DNA of 64,000 nucleotides from Ricordea florida (GCA_949710005.1 OX453276.1:17806949-17870948), one strand, 5' to 3'; positions 21,731 through 32,900 are shown, numbered from the stretch's first letter. Notes: a model not told the origin generated them from the letters alone. Numbers and translations are program-made.

Positions 21731-22885
21731 TCATGCCTGCTGCTTTTTCTGATGCTGCTTTTTTATCTGCACTTTCTGCTTCCTCCTGGCTACCAGCTCG
21801 TCATATTCAGCATCTATGCCAGAGGCCTTCTTTTCTACTTGCTTCTTATTTTCAAATTCTTCCATGATTTTTTTGAACCAATCTCTACAGCTTAGTTTCA
21901 GCTTATTGCACACCATCCACGAGTCGATCTCAGAAACACATGCTTCTATTTTAGCTATAGAACCAGGTTGTTCAGCGTAGGTGGGCTTAAATGAGAGGTA
22001 GAGCTGGGTGTCATCAGCGTATAGATGGTAGTTAAGTCCGTGCTGTTTGATGATGTCCCCGATGGGCGATGTGTATAACAAATACAGGGTTGGCCCTAAA
22101 ACGGATCCCTGGGGAACACCGTAGCGAAATTCTTTCATCTCTGACTTGGTTCCGTCAATCATCACAAACTGCTTTCCGTCTTGAAGATAGGATCGAAACC
22201 ATTTTAGCGCATTTCCTTTCACGCCGTAGCGTTTTTCCATTCTTTCTAGTAGCAGTTTATGGTCGACGGTATCAAACGCCGCAGACATGTCCAACAGTAG
22301 CAGGATAATGCATTTCTGATTATCTATCTCACAGAGAATGTCATTTTGCACCCTCAGGAGAGCAGTGTCCGTGCTGTGAAAGCGTTTATATGCTGAAATT
22401 AACTTATAGTTTTCATTATTGCGCAGCCATGTCTCAGTCACTGCGAAAATATCCACATTATTGTTGACTGCATAATCTTTTATCGCAAGTTCGTTCTTGT
22501 TGATCGATCTAGTGTTCAATAAACAGAAGTCGATTGGTATAGTACTATTCTGCAGATTTTTGTTTGAGCATCTTATGCTGATAAGATTGTGCCAATTCAC
22601 TCCTCTGGAACAGCAATTTTTGGAGCCAAAGGTGACATTGTGTGACACAGTGGTGGACGGTGATGCATGGCTGCGTTTAGCTTGCGATGAAACTGTGACC
22701 GGTATTGTTCTGTTCACAGAAGGCCTGGGATTTAACTTGTTGAAAGCGGCAGAGCTGTTGGGATAATAAAAACATGGTCTTTTGTGTCTTTTCATCCTAT
22801 GCCGCTTTGGTAAATACCTGTGTAGAATATTAGCAGTGATTGCGTAATTATCCATCCAGCCGTGTGGTATGCGCGTTTTAAACAA
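21731..22885 (-). CDS. chimeric ORF: LINE reverse transcriptase N-part fused to Myb-like coiled segment (copy A)
   Basis: 384 codons. Residues 1 to about 332 are the LINE ORF from MFKTRIPHGW through YADDTQLY to WMVCNKLKL. At the unit junction (21891) the frame passes directly into SCRDWFKKIMEEFENKK of the Myb/SANT-like protein and ends in a basic, Lys/Gln-rich tail. The extra C at the junction keeps the frame open. It is a by-product of the tandem duplication. No promoter of its own is visible beyond whatever the LINE supplied, and the single stop upstream (now at 22898) still precedes it. Whether it is expressed is unknown. Confidence 0.7.
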   Translation of the reverse strand: MFKTRIPHGWMDNYAITANILHRYLPKRHRMKRHKRPCFYYPNSSAAFNKLNPRPSVNRTIPVTVSSQAKRSHASPSTTVSHNVTFGSKNCCSRGVNWHNLISIRCSNKNLQNSTIPIDFCLLNTRSINKNELAIKDYAVNNNVDIFAVTETWLRNNENYKLISAYKRFHSTDTALLRVQNDILCEIDNQKCIILLLLDMSAAFDTVDHKLLLERMEKRYGVKGNALKWFRSYLQDGKQFVMIDGTKSEMKEFRYGVPQGSVLGPTLYLLYTSPIGDIIKQHGLNYHLYADDTQLYLSFKPTYAEQPGSIAKIEACVSEIDSWMVCNKLKLSCRDWFKKIMEEFENKKQVEKKASGIDAEYDELVARRKQKVQIKKQHQKKQQA

Positions 22886-23169
22886 TACATCATTGCTTTA
22901 GTACAAAGTGAAATCAAGGAAATTTTCTTTGTACGAAATTCCGTCACCTTGAAACCACCAAGTCGCTTGTAGTCCAGAAGTACAATTCCGTATTTCCTGA
23001 GTGGATAAATGGCCTTGAGTCTTGAAACTTTCCCACACATGACCTTTTTGGTTTAGACCATCTGCCAAGTACTTGTATTCCGTAACTGAGCATCTTAAAA
23101 GCACTAAAATGGCTAAGAGCAGGCAGCTTCTATTAACACGTCTTACCCTCATTACGATGCGAAACAATC

Positions 23170-23572
23170 CTAAGAAGGCATGATGCAGGCATGCTAAGGA
23201 TGTCAGGCTTGTAGCAAGACCTGGAGAGGCACTTGTGGGCACCAGATGGCACACCCCTATGTGTTTATGGGGACCCAGCCTACCCCCACAGAGTACACTT
23301 GCAAATAAGGTTCAAGACTGACTCCCGCTCAAGAGAGGTTCAATCAATCCATGTCAGATGTACGGGCGACTGTAGAGTGGTTTTTTGGAGAAATAACCAC
23401 ATACTGGGCATTCACAGATTTCAAGAAGAATCTCAAAATTGGCATGAGTGCAGTCGGAAAGCAATATTAGGTTGCTACTCTATTAAAAAATGCTCTTGTT
23501 TGTTGTTATATTAGCCAGGTGTCCCAGTACTTTGACCTAGCACCCCCAAAACTGGAAGAATACTTTCATTAA
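23170..23572 (+). pseudogene. Harbinger transposase exon 3, unit 2 copy
   Basis: Exact repeat of 20819-21221, 2,351 bp downstream, with the same stops and frameshift. Contains CVYGDPAYPHRVHLQ and the C-terminus. It has no upstream exons of its own, so it is a dead fragment. Confidence 0.75.
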
Positions 23573-24081
23573 AAATAAAGATGCTAAGGGAGTACTGGGG
23601 ATTAGCTATGGAGTGGGGTGGGGGGTGTCAACCAACACGGTAACACCCTTTGCCTTTTCTGTATAATCAACACTTCTCAAGTACAGTATGCAATAACAGA
23701 ATTGTAAAAGAATATGTTATTGATGTCTAAGTATGTGACAAAGACAGTCTTGAAACTTTAAAGGGCTTTGTTGTTCAAAAACACAAGAGCTCAAGAGCTT
23801 TTGTTTGTCTTGATAACGTCAGTCAGCTGTTGCAACATCTGCAGCATAAGCTGTTGTTGCTGCTGTTGCTGTGTTTGCCTTAATTCGGCCTCTCTAAGTT
23901 GAAGCTCTCTCTCACGAAGCTCCTGCTCAGCCTTTAATTGCTGTGACCTTTAATATCTGGAGGCTTTCTTGCAAAAATTGCATTGTATCTGCACCTCATC
24001 TGCGTGGAGGCTGTGATTCTTCATCACCCCCTGTGGTCTTCCTTTTCTTGGTTTCTGCAACAGTTTCCATTGCCATCTGCC

Positions 24082-25236
24082 TCATGCCTGCTGCTTTTTC
24101 TGATGCTGCTTTTTTATCTGCACTTTCTGCTTCCTCCTGGCTACCAGCTCGTCATATTCAGCATCTATGCCAGAGGCCTTCTTTTCTACTTGCTTCTTAT
24201 TTTCAAATTCTTCCATGATTTTTTTGAACCAATCTCTACAGCTTAGTTTCAGCTTATTGCACACCATCCACGAGTCGATCTCAGAAACACATGCTTCTAT
24301 TTTAGCTATAGAACCAGGTTGTTCAGCGTAGGTGGGCTTAAATGAGAGGTAGAGCTGGGTGTCATCAGCGTATAGATGGTAGTTAAGTCCGTGCTGTTTG
24401 ATGATGTCCCCGATGGGCGATGTGTATAACAAATACAGGGTTGGCCCTAAAACGGATCCCTGGGGAACACCGTAGCGAAATTCTTTCATCTCTGACTTGG
24501 TTCCGTCAATCATCACAAACTGCTTTCCGTCTTGAAGATAGGATCGAAACCATTTTAGCGCATTTCCTTTCACGCCGTAGCGTTTTTCCATTCTTTCTAG
24601 TAGCAGTTTATGGTCGACGGTATCAAACGCCGCAGACATGTCCAACAGTAGCAGGATAATGCATTTCTGATTATCTATCTCACAGAGAATGTCATTTTGC
24701 ACCCTCAGGAGAGCAGTGTCCGTGCTGTGAAAGCGTTTATATGCTGAAATTAACTTATAGTTTTCATTATTGCGCAGCCATGTCTCAGTCACTGCGAAAA
24801 TATCCACATTATTGTTGACTGCATAATCTTTTATCGCAAGTTCGTTCTTGTTGATCGATCTAGTGTTCAATAAACAGAAGTCGATTGGTATAGTACTATT
24901 CTGCAGATTTTTGTTTGAGCATCTTATGCTGATAAGATTGTGCCAATTCACTCCTCTGGAACAGCAATTTTTGGAGCCAAAGGTGACATTGTGTGACACA
25001 GTGGTGGACGGTGATGCATGGCTGCGTTTAGCTTGCGATGAAACTGTGACCGGTATTGTTCTGTTCACAGAAGGCCTGGGATTTAACTTGTTGAAAGCGG
25101 CAGAGCTGTTGGGATAATAAAAACATGGTCTTTTGTGTCTTTTCATCCTATGCCGCTTTGGTAAATACCTGTGTAGAATATTAGCAGTGATTGCGTAATT
25201 ATCCATCCAGCCGTGTGGTATGCGCGTTTTAAACAA
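24082..25236 (-). CDS. chimeric LINE-Myb ORF (copy B)
   Basis: Same 384-codon protein as the ORF at 21731-22885, residue for residue in translation. The fusion point is at 24242. See that entry for domains. Confidence 0.7.
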   Translation of the reverse strand: MFKTRIPHGWMDNYAITANILHRYLPKRHRMKRHKRPCFYYPNSSAAFNKLNPRPSVNRTIPVTVSSQAKRSHASPSTTVSHNVTFGSKNCCSRGVNWHNLISIRCSNKNLQNSTIPIDFCLLNTRSINKNELAIKDYAVNNNVDIFAVTETWLRNNENYKLISAYKRFHSTDTALLRVQNDILCEIDNQKCIILLLLDMSAAFDTVDHKLLLERMEKRYGVKGNALKWFRSYLQDGKQFVMIDGTKSEMKEFRYGVPQGSVLGPTLYLLYTSPIGDIIKQHGLNYHLYADDTQLYLSFKPTYAEQPGSIAKIEACVSEIDSWMVCNKLKLSCRDWFKKIMEEFENKKQVEKKASGIDAEYDELVARRKQKVQIKKQHQKKQQA

Positions 25237-25520
25237 TACATCATTGCTTTAGTACAAAGTGAAATCAAGGAAATTTTCTTTGTACGAAATTCCGTCACCT
25301 TGAAACCACCAAGTCGCTTGTAGTCCAGAAGTACAATTCCGTATTTCCTGAGTGGATAAATGGCCTTGAGTCTTGAAACTTTCCCACACATGACCTTTTT
25401 GGTTTAGACCATCTGCCAAGTACTTGTATTCCGTAACTGAGCATCTTAAAAGCACTAAAATGGCTAAGAGCAGGCAGCTTCTATTAACACGTCTTACCCT
25501 CATTACGATGCGAAACAATC

Positions 25521-25923
25521 CTAAGAAGGCATGATGCAGGCATGCTAAGGATGTCAGGCTTGTAGCAAGACCTGGAGAGGCACTTGTGGGCACCAGATGG
25601 CACACCCCTATGTGTTTATGGGGACCCAGCCTACCCCCACAGAGTACACTTGCAAATAAGGTTCAAGACTGACTCCCGCTCAAGAGAGGTTCAATCAATC
25701 CATGTCAGATGTACGGGCGACTGTAGAGTGGTTTTTTGGAGAAATAACCACATACTGGGCATTCACAGATTTCAAGAAGAATCTCAAAATTGGCATGAGT
25801 GCAGTCGGAAAGCAATATTAGGTTGCTACTCTATTAAAAAATGCTCTTGTTTGTTGTTATATTAGCCAGGTGTCCCAGTACTTTGACCTAGCACCCCCAA
25901 AACTGGAAGAATACTTTCATTAA
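25521..25923 (+). pseudogene. Harbinger transposase exon 3, unit 3 copy
   Basis: Third copy of the exon 3 fragment, offset by 4,702 bp from the first, with the same internal stops. This is the copy next to the only Myb-like gene that still has its 5' half. Confidence 0.75.
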
Positions 25924-26432
25924 AAATAAAGATGCTAAGGGAGTACTGGGGATTAGCTATGGAGTGGGGTGGGGGGTGTCAACCAACACGGTAACACCCT
26001 TTGCCTTTTCTGTATAATCAACACTTCTCAAGTACAGTATGCAATAACAGAATTGTAAAAGAATATGTTATTGATGTCTAAGTATGTGACAAAGACAGTC
26101 TTGAAACTTTAAAGGGCTTTGTTGTTCAAAAACACAAGAGCTCAAGAGCTTTTGTTTGTCTTGATAACGTCAGTCAGCTGTTGCAACATCTGCAGCATAA
26201 GCTGTTGTTGCTGCTGTTGCTGTGTTTGCCTTAATTCGGCCTCTCTAAGTTGAAGCTCTCTCTCACGAAGCTCCTGCTCAGCCTTTAATTGCTGTGACCT
26301 TTAATATCTGGAGGCTTTCTTGCAAAAATTGCATTGTATCTGCACCTCATCTGCGTGGAGGCTGTGATTCTTCATCACCCCCTGTGGTCTTCCTTTTCTT
26401 GGTTTCTGCAACAGTTTCCATTGCCATCTGCC

Positions 26433-27606
26433 TCATGCCTGCTGCTTTTTCTGATGCTGCTTTTTTATCTGCACTTTCTGCTTCCTCCTGGCTACCAGCT
26501 CGTCATATTCAGCATCTATGCCAGAGGCCTTCTTTTCTACTTGCTTCTTATTTTCAAATTCTTCCATGATTTTTTTGAACCAATCTCTACAGGATCTTTC
26601 TGTAACCTTGAATCCCTCTTGCTTGTTGCCATTAAGATTGCTGGCAATAGTTCTCCATGCTGCACCTCTGTCACCTTGCTTTTTGGCATATGGTTCGACA
26701 CATGTGACCTCCTTGAGCAGGCACAATTCATGTTGCTTTTTCCAGATAAACAGCTTTCTTTTCCTAAAAAAATGAAAAATGAAAATGAAAACAGTACAAT
26801 TTCAAATGATTTAAGGTACCATGCCAATGTTAATCCTATTTGCTGGGAACAATTTGCAGGAAACTTACTTTAAAAGTGAGAAAACCATGCACTACTACCA
26901 CCAAACAACACCTACTGTAGGAATTTTGGGGCCTTTAGGATCATGGAAACTGAGCTTTGTAGTTAAGTTCAATGTGTGATCATAAATGGCTTCTGATCCA
27001 AACCCCAGTTACCAAAACCAACTTATATTGAATGAGCTTCCTTTTGAAGTTTTTCTTAAAAAATGTACTCCATTTCACAATGTTGTTAGCCAGGCCCGGT
27101 TTCTGTTTCATGAGAGTGTCATGAAAAATAGGCAACTTATAGCTGCATGATGGGAGACCTGCATATGAAATAGTTACATCTCATGGATATTGAAATATGT
27201 TAGATAAAAATTAAGCCTAAAACAGTAGAGATCATCCCAAGGTTGGGCATAAACTACAGAGTTTGCAAAGTTTATTCTAAAAAGTGAGCTATTTGAGTAT
27301 GAATTCCCTTTATGCCAGTGCAATTTTTTCATGAAAATACTTGAATCATAAATGATGTGGATTATTTTTCTTAATCGTTTTATCGCAAAAAATAAAAGAA
27401 TAAAATACAGTTGAACCTGAACTCATTTATGCTAGAGTTTGACTCAATGCATCATTTGATTCTGTTGAAAACTTGATGCCAGTCAAGTAAGGATAAAGTT
27501 TTTTAATGCACTTCACACACCTTATAAACAACCTAAATAAGAAAGAATAATACTCATAAAGAAAAACAAGTACTCTTTCGTCCACTTACATTTCTGCTTC
27601 GGCCAT
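26433..27606 (-). pseudogene. Myb/SANT-like partner protein of the Harbinger element, two exons
   Basis: Exon 1 is 17 nt (27606-27590): ATG GCC GAA GCA GAA AT, followed by donor GTAAGT. Exon 2 starts at 26763 after TTTTTTAG, and the join keeps frame: MAEAEM then KRKLFIWKKQHELCLLKEV. The Myb/SANT-like domain follows (GAAWRTIASNLN, FKVTERSCRDWFKKIMEEF), the DNA-binding partner expected for PIF/Harbinger. The frame stops at 26433. A neighbouring frame (ADKKAASEKAAGMRQMAMET, then a Lys-rich segment and the poly-Gln tail) carries on the usual C-terminus, so a frameshift near 26490 is inferred. Opposite in direction to the transposase. Confidence 0.7.
26770..27583. other. intron of the Myb-like gene
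   Basis: About 0.8 kb of AT-rich sequence between the two exons, without coding signals or recognisable repeats. Confidence 0.5.
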
Positions 27607-27675
27607 CTTGATAGAATCCTGGAAAAAAAGGAGTAAATGAGTTATCTGGCAAGCTACAAAGCTATCAAGAGAGAC

Positions 27676-28040
27676 CACAGGCCTCACGAAATAACCCCAA
27701 AATTGTCATTATGTGGCGAAAAATATCCCAACTGAAGAAGATATGAATGAAGAATACTTAGCTCCTTATCCAGTGTGGTTCTTGTGTTGAATTTAATGAG
27801 TATTAGCATGTTTTGAGAGCCCGACGGTCCATCCTCCAGTTTTCAAAGGAAAATCAATTTTTCGAGGTTACTCGAAGGATGGTTAGTCGCGGTCTTAAAA
27901 CACCCTAAAACCCACCAAATTCAACACAACAACGACACTGGATAAAGAAGTAAGTATTCTTCATTGATATCTTCGACTGTTGGGATATTTTCGACCTAAT
28001 AATGGCAATTATCGGGGTTATTTCGTGAGCCTGTGAGGCC
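27676..28040. mobile_element. long foldback element (hairpin with ~150 bp arms)
   Basis: The left arm (27676 to about 27830) and right arm (about 27880-28040) are imperfect inverted repeats over almost their full length. For example, CACGAAATAACCCC near 27685 answers GGGGTTATTTCGTG near 28014, and AGAATACTTAG near 27752 answers AAGTATTCTTC near 27952. The central part (CATCCTCCAG... GAAGGATGG) is itself palindromic. No coding capacity. It may be a MITE or the inverted terminus of a larger element; no clear TSD was found. Confidence 0.75.
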
Positions 28041-28163
28041 TTTGGAGAGACATGAAACTTTCCCCGGTAAATGCAAATTTACTCTGTGTAGGAAATATCG
28101 CGTTCGGTTGCTTTTCCTCGACCTCAAAAGTAGTATTTTACATAAACATAATATAAGGAATGT

Positions 28164-30275
28164 TCAAGATGATAAAGAGAGGCCAGAAACGAAATGCAAA
28201 TGCATTAAACGATTGGAATTTACCTTTGAAAACCAGCTCTTCCCAGTCGTTCTACCCACTTCGAGTTTTTGGTGAGAACTCATTGTAGTGCAACTTGACA
28301 GGACGACTTGAAAATGTGGAGATGCGCAGAACGGATGCACAGTATGCAAAATCGCTGATCTCGTTCTAGAACTTGTATTCGTTGTCGATGCTAACATCCT
28401 CTGATGATTCATACTTGCGCTTGAATGTAGGGTGCTTCTCTGGTGAGAAGCACACTGTCTGGTAAATGTTAGTACTGGTTTGTATCTCGAGATCAAAATA
28501 CTGATTATTGTTTTTGCTTGTTTTTATGCTTGAGAGGTTGTGTAGATATCCAACTGTGGCACTTTCTGGAAAGAAAAAAAAACGGATGTTTAAAGAATGT
28601 TAAGACTTCACTCATCAGTGTTATCATTTTGGAAGAGAACCTCTGTGTACTAAATGATTATGGACACAAAATATGAAACTGAGCTAGCTGGGAACCAAAA
28701 GGATGCTTAATATATGTTTTTTTAATTAAGAGGGTATGTGTAACATGGGATTGAATTTAAAATCAACTCTAATATCATGGTTAAGATACCATTGGAAATA
28801 TCCATGGTTGCGTCAACTGCAAATGACAAGTATAGAATTAAACACAATATTTCATTACAGTAATTACAGATCGCACTGACACCCTGTAAGTAGGATGGTC
28901 AATCTGTTCAAGATGTTGAACAATGGTTTCTCACATCTTTTTTCTCTGTGTTGTCTTGCGTTTAGCTTTAAAGGGATTAACTGTGAGCATTTCCCAGCAC
29001 AGAAACATGTCATGTGCTTCTCACCACTCCATTGGGGCCTTGGTCCTGGAAATGAAATACAAAAAAGTAGTTTCAAAAAGGTCACCATTAAGTTTCCTGG
29101 TGCAGCTAAGAGTAAGTTGAGGGTCATGTCCAAGTAATTCGACAACTTTTAATGGACCACATCCACCCCTGATGCATTTCCTCATTTTCACAATAAACCT
29201 GATAGCAACTTAACCCGTGTACCAGAGCAAGATTCCCATTTAAGAAGGAGAACCACAGTTTTAACCATTTTGTTGCAGAATGGAACTCATACCCTATGAA
29301 GTAAGTCTCCATCTCATAGTGGAATAAAAGTTGCACCGGCATCATGTAAGAGCCCCTAACCCCAAAATAAGGAAAGGTCAGCACTCACATCGGATCCCTA
29401 ATGGGAGGCCCCACTCCCCCACCATAATGGAAAATTTTTTACCACAAAAAATACCCTTCAAGCTCCCGTGGCAGCCTGTAAGCAGGCCTGCACTGTACAA
29501 ATTAAAATGTAAATTCTAACAAATTAAATATTCCGTGAGGTTTTGTTAATTATCCACCATAATGCTTTTTCTAAATTTGATATTAATTTTGGCTTGGACA
29601 GAAAAAGCAGTTGCCAGTGATGGAAAGACAATTAAAAATGTGCTAAAATGTAGCATAGAAGAAAATATCTACAAACATCAGCTTATATTGTTTCAGATGT
29701 GTGACAAATCATGTATTGTGTAAAGAAATTTGTTACAATATGGTGAGACAAGACAAGATGGACTTAAATCTTAGCAACAGCAAAGGAAAATCAGTTTGGC
29801 CATACTTAAAACCACAGTGTCAAGCCCTGCCTTGACAAATCAGATTTGTGATTTAATTTTTGTAAGCACTTCACTGTTCAAAGCATCTCCTAAAAGGATT
29901 TTGTTCACCTCACGCATCACAAGAAAAGGACAGACAAGGCGGGGCAAAATCGTCCAGAAACTAATACAAGGGCACATTTCAAGGCTTATTTTTCTTTAGC
30001 TAGCCGGGTCATTTGTAAATCAAGAAAGAAGCTAAGCCGTGCTTCAAAACAGTTGCCAAACATACAAACATGGATCTAATCCTTCAATCCCTGAAAACCT
30101 CGCACATATAAATTGGACAATTCGTCTTTGTAATTACTACAACTTCCATCATTACTAAACCAAAATGGTCGTAAATTCTGAACGTGATGAGTTAAAGAAA
30201 ACATAAAGGAACTGATATTGTGGTTTATTCGAATTGTACTCACCCAGAACTTGCGGGAAGATCATCACTTGCCAT
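28164..30275 (-). pseudogene. OB-fold (RPA-like) gene relic, copy A
   Basis: The first exon (30275-30244) reads MASDDLPASS and ends at donor GTGAGT. A later exon starts at 28565 after TTTCTTTCCAG and reads SATVGYLHNLSSIKTSK, YFDLEIQTSTNIYQTVCFSP, then HPTFKRKYESS to a stop at 28366. A further piece near 28300-28200 (SRPVKLHYNEFSPKTRSG, then EELVFKGK) looks like the continuation after an inserted or duplicated segment. I recognise this as a multi-copy cnidarian family related to the single-strand-binding OB folds of replication protein A. Exons between 30.2 and 28.6 kb were not found, and direct joining of the two exons does not keep frame. Another copy is at 55.2-56.0 kb. Confidence 0.55.
28570..30240. 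other. intronic or intergenic, no gene assigned
   Basis: Short overlapping ORFs at 28864-29145 and 29124-29384 have no recognisable motif. Treated as intron of the OB-fold relic. Confidence 0.35.
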
Positions 30276-30289
30276 CTTTGCCAGTCTTC

Positions 30290-31060
30290 GAACCTGCCCA
30301 GTTAAAAAAAATCAAGTTTGTGCCCACTTTTAAACATATATCAAAGCGAGAAAAGGCCATTCCGTCCTATAAGATCGACCTTTTCTCTATCGTCAAGAAA
30401 ATAAGCAAATAATTTACCTTTTCACTCAGCTTTGACTGACGTTCTAGCGTCGATGTCACATGTGGCGTTCTGCCGTCTACGACTTTACCACGAGGACGCA
30501 ATGACATGCAAAGTACATACAAAACGGTTTGAGACACTTCTGGTTCGCATTCGTGAAGTCACGGACGTCTACTGCTTAAGCTCACTAGTAGCCTGAGTAA
30601 AAAAAAAAACCTCTCCCATATATAACAAAATTTGGTAACTTTGTTACTTTTTTATATAAAATGCACATTCCTAATAGCATGTTCCCTGGTTTTGTTTGGC
30701 TGTGACTCAAGCTAACTAGGATGGAAATGAAATAAAAAAGTTGTTATGTGGTTTGTGGGGAGGTGGGAGTGCTCAAACCTAGGTCCATGACTAGGGAAGA
30801 CAACAGGAACAAATGCTGAATTTCCTCTGGGCGCCAGTGGTATCTTCTGGCACTTTATTAACGCGATTGCTTGTAACTGATTGCAATAACCTCTATACTT
30901 ATATATGTCGCACAGCAGTTACTTATAAAATACTCTGGTCATTGTATAAATGATGGGAGCGTTCCAGCTTTTTATCATTAAGTTGTCCAACCATTCAACG
31001 AAATTGTGAACCTCCCCGGGTTCTGACTAATTACAGCTCCTCCATTTACTTGAGAATGGG
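30290..31060. other. no gene seen
   Basis: The start-proximal part (30290-30560) would be the promoter side of the OB-fold relic. The rest is AT-rich sequence with an A-run at 30599-30609. Confidence 0.4.
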
Positions 31061-31062
31061 AA

Positions 31063-31964
31063 TCAAAAAATATAAAGCTGTTGTCTACAAGTGTGAAAAA
31101 GCAACATTGCTTTACCAGACGTAATAATCACATTGTAGGCATTCCCAGGACATCTACCCGTCTGTGTTAAATATTGCACTAGTTCTGCTCTGACCGGGCT
31201 GCCAAACATTGGCACCTCAGGACCTAACGAGTGAAGGCCTAAGTCTTTTCCTGACAGATCAAACACTTTGTGAACATTGACATTTACTGCATCTTCATCA
31301 AAAAGGCTGTTGTGGATTCTGTTTCCTTCTCTCATCGACATTATGGCAGCCTTTTTCCAAGTAATGGGAAGTTCTTGATCTTGTGCTGTAAGGGTCAGCT
31401 ATCCGACTGAATGAACGTACCCAGATTCAGAGCTATTAAAATACAGGCATTGCTTCTGTTTCTCCCATCAAAATTTGACTGGCTTAGCTGACTTGGGAAA
31501 AGCCACGGTTTGACACCTGGGAGCATGGTGTTTGTGGGGGATGAGTGTCAGGACGAATGGGCAGCACTTGATGAGTTGGGGAACAACTGCGTAGTGGTAG
31601 TGGGGGAAGCTGTAACTTGTGATGGCCTAGTGTTGGTTGGGGCTGCACCATGTCATAACTGAGTGGTGGATGCTGGGACACGCGATGGCTGAGTGGTGGT
31701 TGGGGCTCTGCCATGGGATGATTGGGTGGTGGTTGCTGTGACACGTGATGACTGAGTGGTGGTAGAGGCTGTGCCATGGGATGAGTGGATAGTAGTGGTG
31801 GGGGCTTTAACATTAAGGGGCAGCTGGCTGATGGTAGGGGCTGCAGCATTGTTTGTGACCTGTTCTTCAGGATTTTGAATTGCTTGTCTCCTTTTTCTGT
31901 GGTAGGTGCTCCAGAAACCTCTTATCTGTGTATCTATTAGAGGTTCCAAACCACTATCAACCAT
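31063..31964 (-). pseudogene. cysteine-peptidase-like multi-copy gene, relic A
   Basis: Two parts of one family are visible on the minus strand. The N-terminal part (31964 down) begins MVDSGLEPLIDTQ and has IRGFWSTYHRKRRQ, followed by a Thr/Ser repeat tract. The C-terminal part (31341-31063) begins MSMREGNRIHNSLFDEDAVN and reads SLGPEVPMFGSP and YNVIITSGKAMLLF. The catalytic-looking middle (GSNACAF in relic B) is missing, so it is internally deleted. Relic B at 60.0-61.7 kb has the same order of segments (W-STYHRK, then MIKGNKSHDYLFDHQAV). Confidence 0.5.
31640..31830 (-). repeat. 30-33 bp coding minisatellite (Thr/Gln-rich)
   Basis: Tandem units read TTTQSSRVTA, TTTQSSHGRAP, TTTQPSRVPA, STTQ in one minus frame, and a Pro-rich series in another. 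About six imperfect units in relic A of the peptidase-like family. Confidence 0.7.
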
Positions 31965-31984
31965 TACTCTTCTTGCCTGTTTAC

Positions 31985-32277
31985 TGTTTATTGTAGAATT
32001 TCATTATGTGATACATTTTCAATCTGCACTGCTCGCAATTAGCAATAGCTAGTCGAGGCCAGCAGTGGTTACATGTAAAAGAGAGAACAAGTAGAGAAAG
32101 CTACGGTATTCAATTGTGTTTTGTAAACAATACACTATAGAACGAACAGGTACACAAATGGCTAGTGTACAGAGTATACAGTCAACTAAAAAATATCTTC
32201 TAAAATCAAATCAATACAAAATGTAAATATGAAAAGCCAATGTACTAACATATTTTTGTTAAGGCAGATAAATCAAT
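31985..32277. other. LINE 3' flank or spacer
   Basis: AT-rich and non-coding. Probably includes the 3' untranslated end of the minus-strand LINE fragment that follows. Confidence 0.4.
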
Positions 32278-32900
32278 TTAGTCATTTTCTTCTGAAAGTC
32301 TTTGGAGTAGGATATTGTGGATTTTAATTTTCAAATTGTTTTTAGATAGATGGCGAATTTCACCCGGTAAACTATTCCAGATTTTTACACCATTTCGTGA
32401 AAATGATTTAGTTTGTTTGTCAAGTCTTGAGGATTTAACAAAGTAGTCACCTCTTGAAGATGACCTTGTTTTATATGATTGAATGCTTGCTTTAAAAATA
32501 AATAAATTAGCAATATTAGGAGGTGATAAGTTATTAGGTATGTCATGCATCAGAACAGCAACTGATTTAAAGTACAGAAAATTGAGAGGAAGAAAACGAG
32601 AAGAAACAATGTAGGTTAGAGCATGAGATTTGTAGTCTCCAAAGTACATCAGGCAGAGGGCTCATTTTTGGAGAATACGAATTTTTCTATGAGTCTTGGT
32701 GGCTCGGCCCCACGCGACTATACCATACAATAGGTGAGGCTGGATAAGTGAGACGTATATGTGATGTAAAGTAGCTAGGGGTACGAAATGTCTTAATCTA
32801 ACAATTATCCCAATTATTTTACTTATTTTTGAAGCTAAGTGGACAATATGATATTTCCACCTAGATATTTAACATAATTTTTACATTCCAAGGAAATATA
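32278..32900 (-). pseudogene. 5'-truncated CR1-group LINE (reverse transcriptase C-terminus)
   Basis: The minus strand reads YVSLIQPHLLYGIVAWGRA, then, after one stop, LMYFGDYKSHALTYIVSSR, YKTRSSSRGDYFVKSSR and FSRNGVKIWNSLPGEIRHL to a stop at 32278. This is the thumb and C-terminal tail typical of CR1-group LINEs. The catalytic palm is absent. It abuts the RTE-like fragment at about 32930. Confidence 0.75.

Larger units (their letters stand above)
19541..26592. repeat. three tandem copies of a 2,351 bp LINE/Harbinger block
   Basis: Unit 1 is 19541-21891, unit 2 is 21892-24242, unit 3 is 24243-26592. Each begins TTAGTTTCAGCTTATTGC inside the LINE reverse transcriptase and ends AATCTCTACAG inside the Myb-like gene. 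The two junctions are the same and share one extra C (21891 and 24242) found at neither outer boundary. The long predicted frames in units 2 and 3 are identical, and the stretches I compared by eye show no differences. This is either very recent tandem duplication or an assembly artefact. Each unit contains the 5' part of the LINE, Harbinger exon 3, and the 3' part of the Myb-like gene including its poly-Gln segment. Confidence 0.9.

Noticed and set aside
21592-21867. Plus-strand ORF of 91 codons repeated three times (also at 23943 and 26294)
   Set aside because: It is antisense to the Lys/Gln-rich C-terminal part of the Myb-like protein and is repeated only because the block is repeated.
27676-28040. 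CRISPR-like or tandem array
   Set aside because: The repeats here are inverted arms of one hairpin, not spaced direct repeats.
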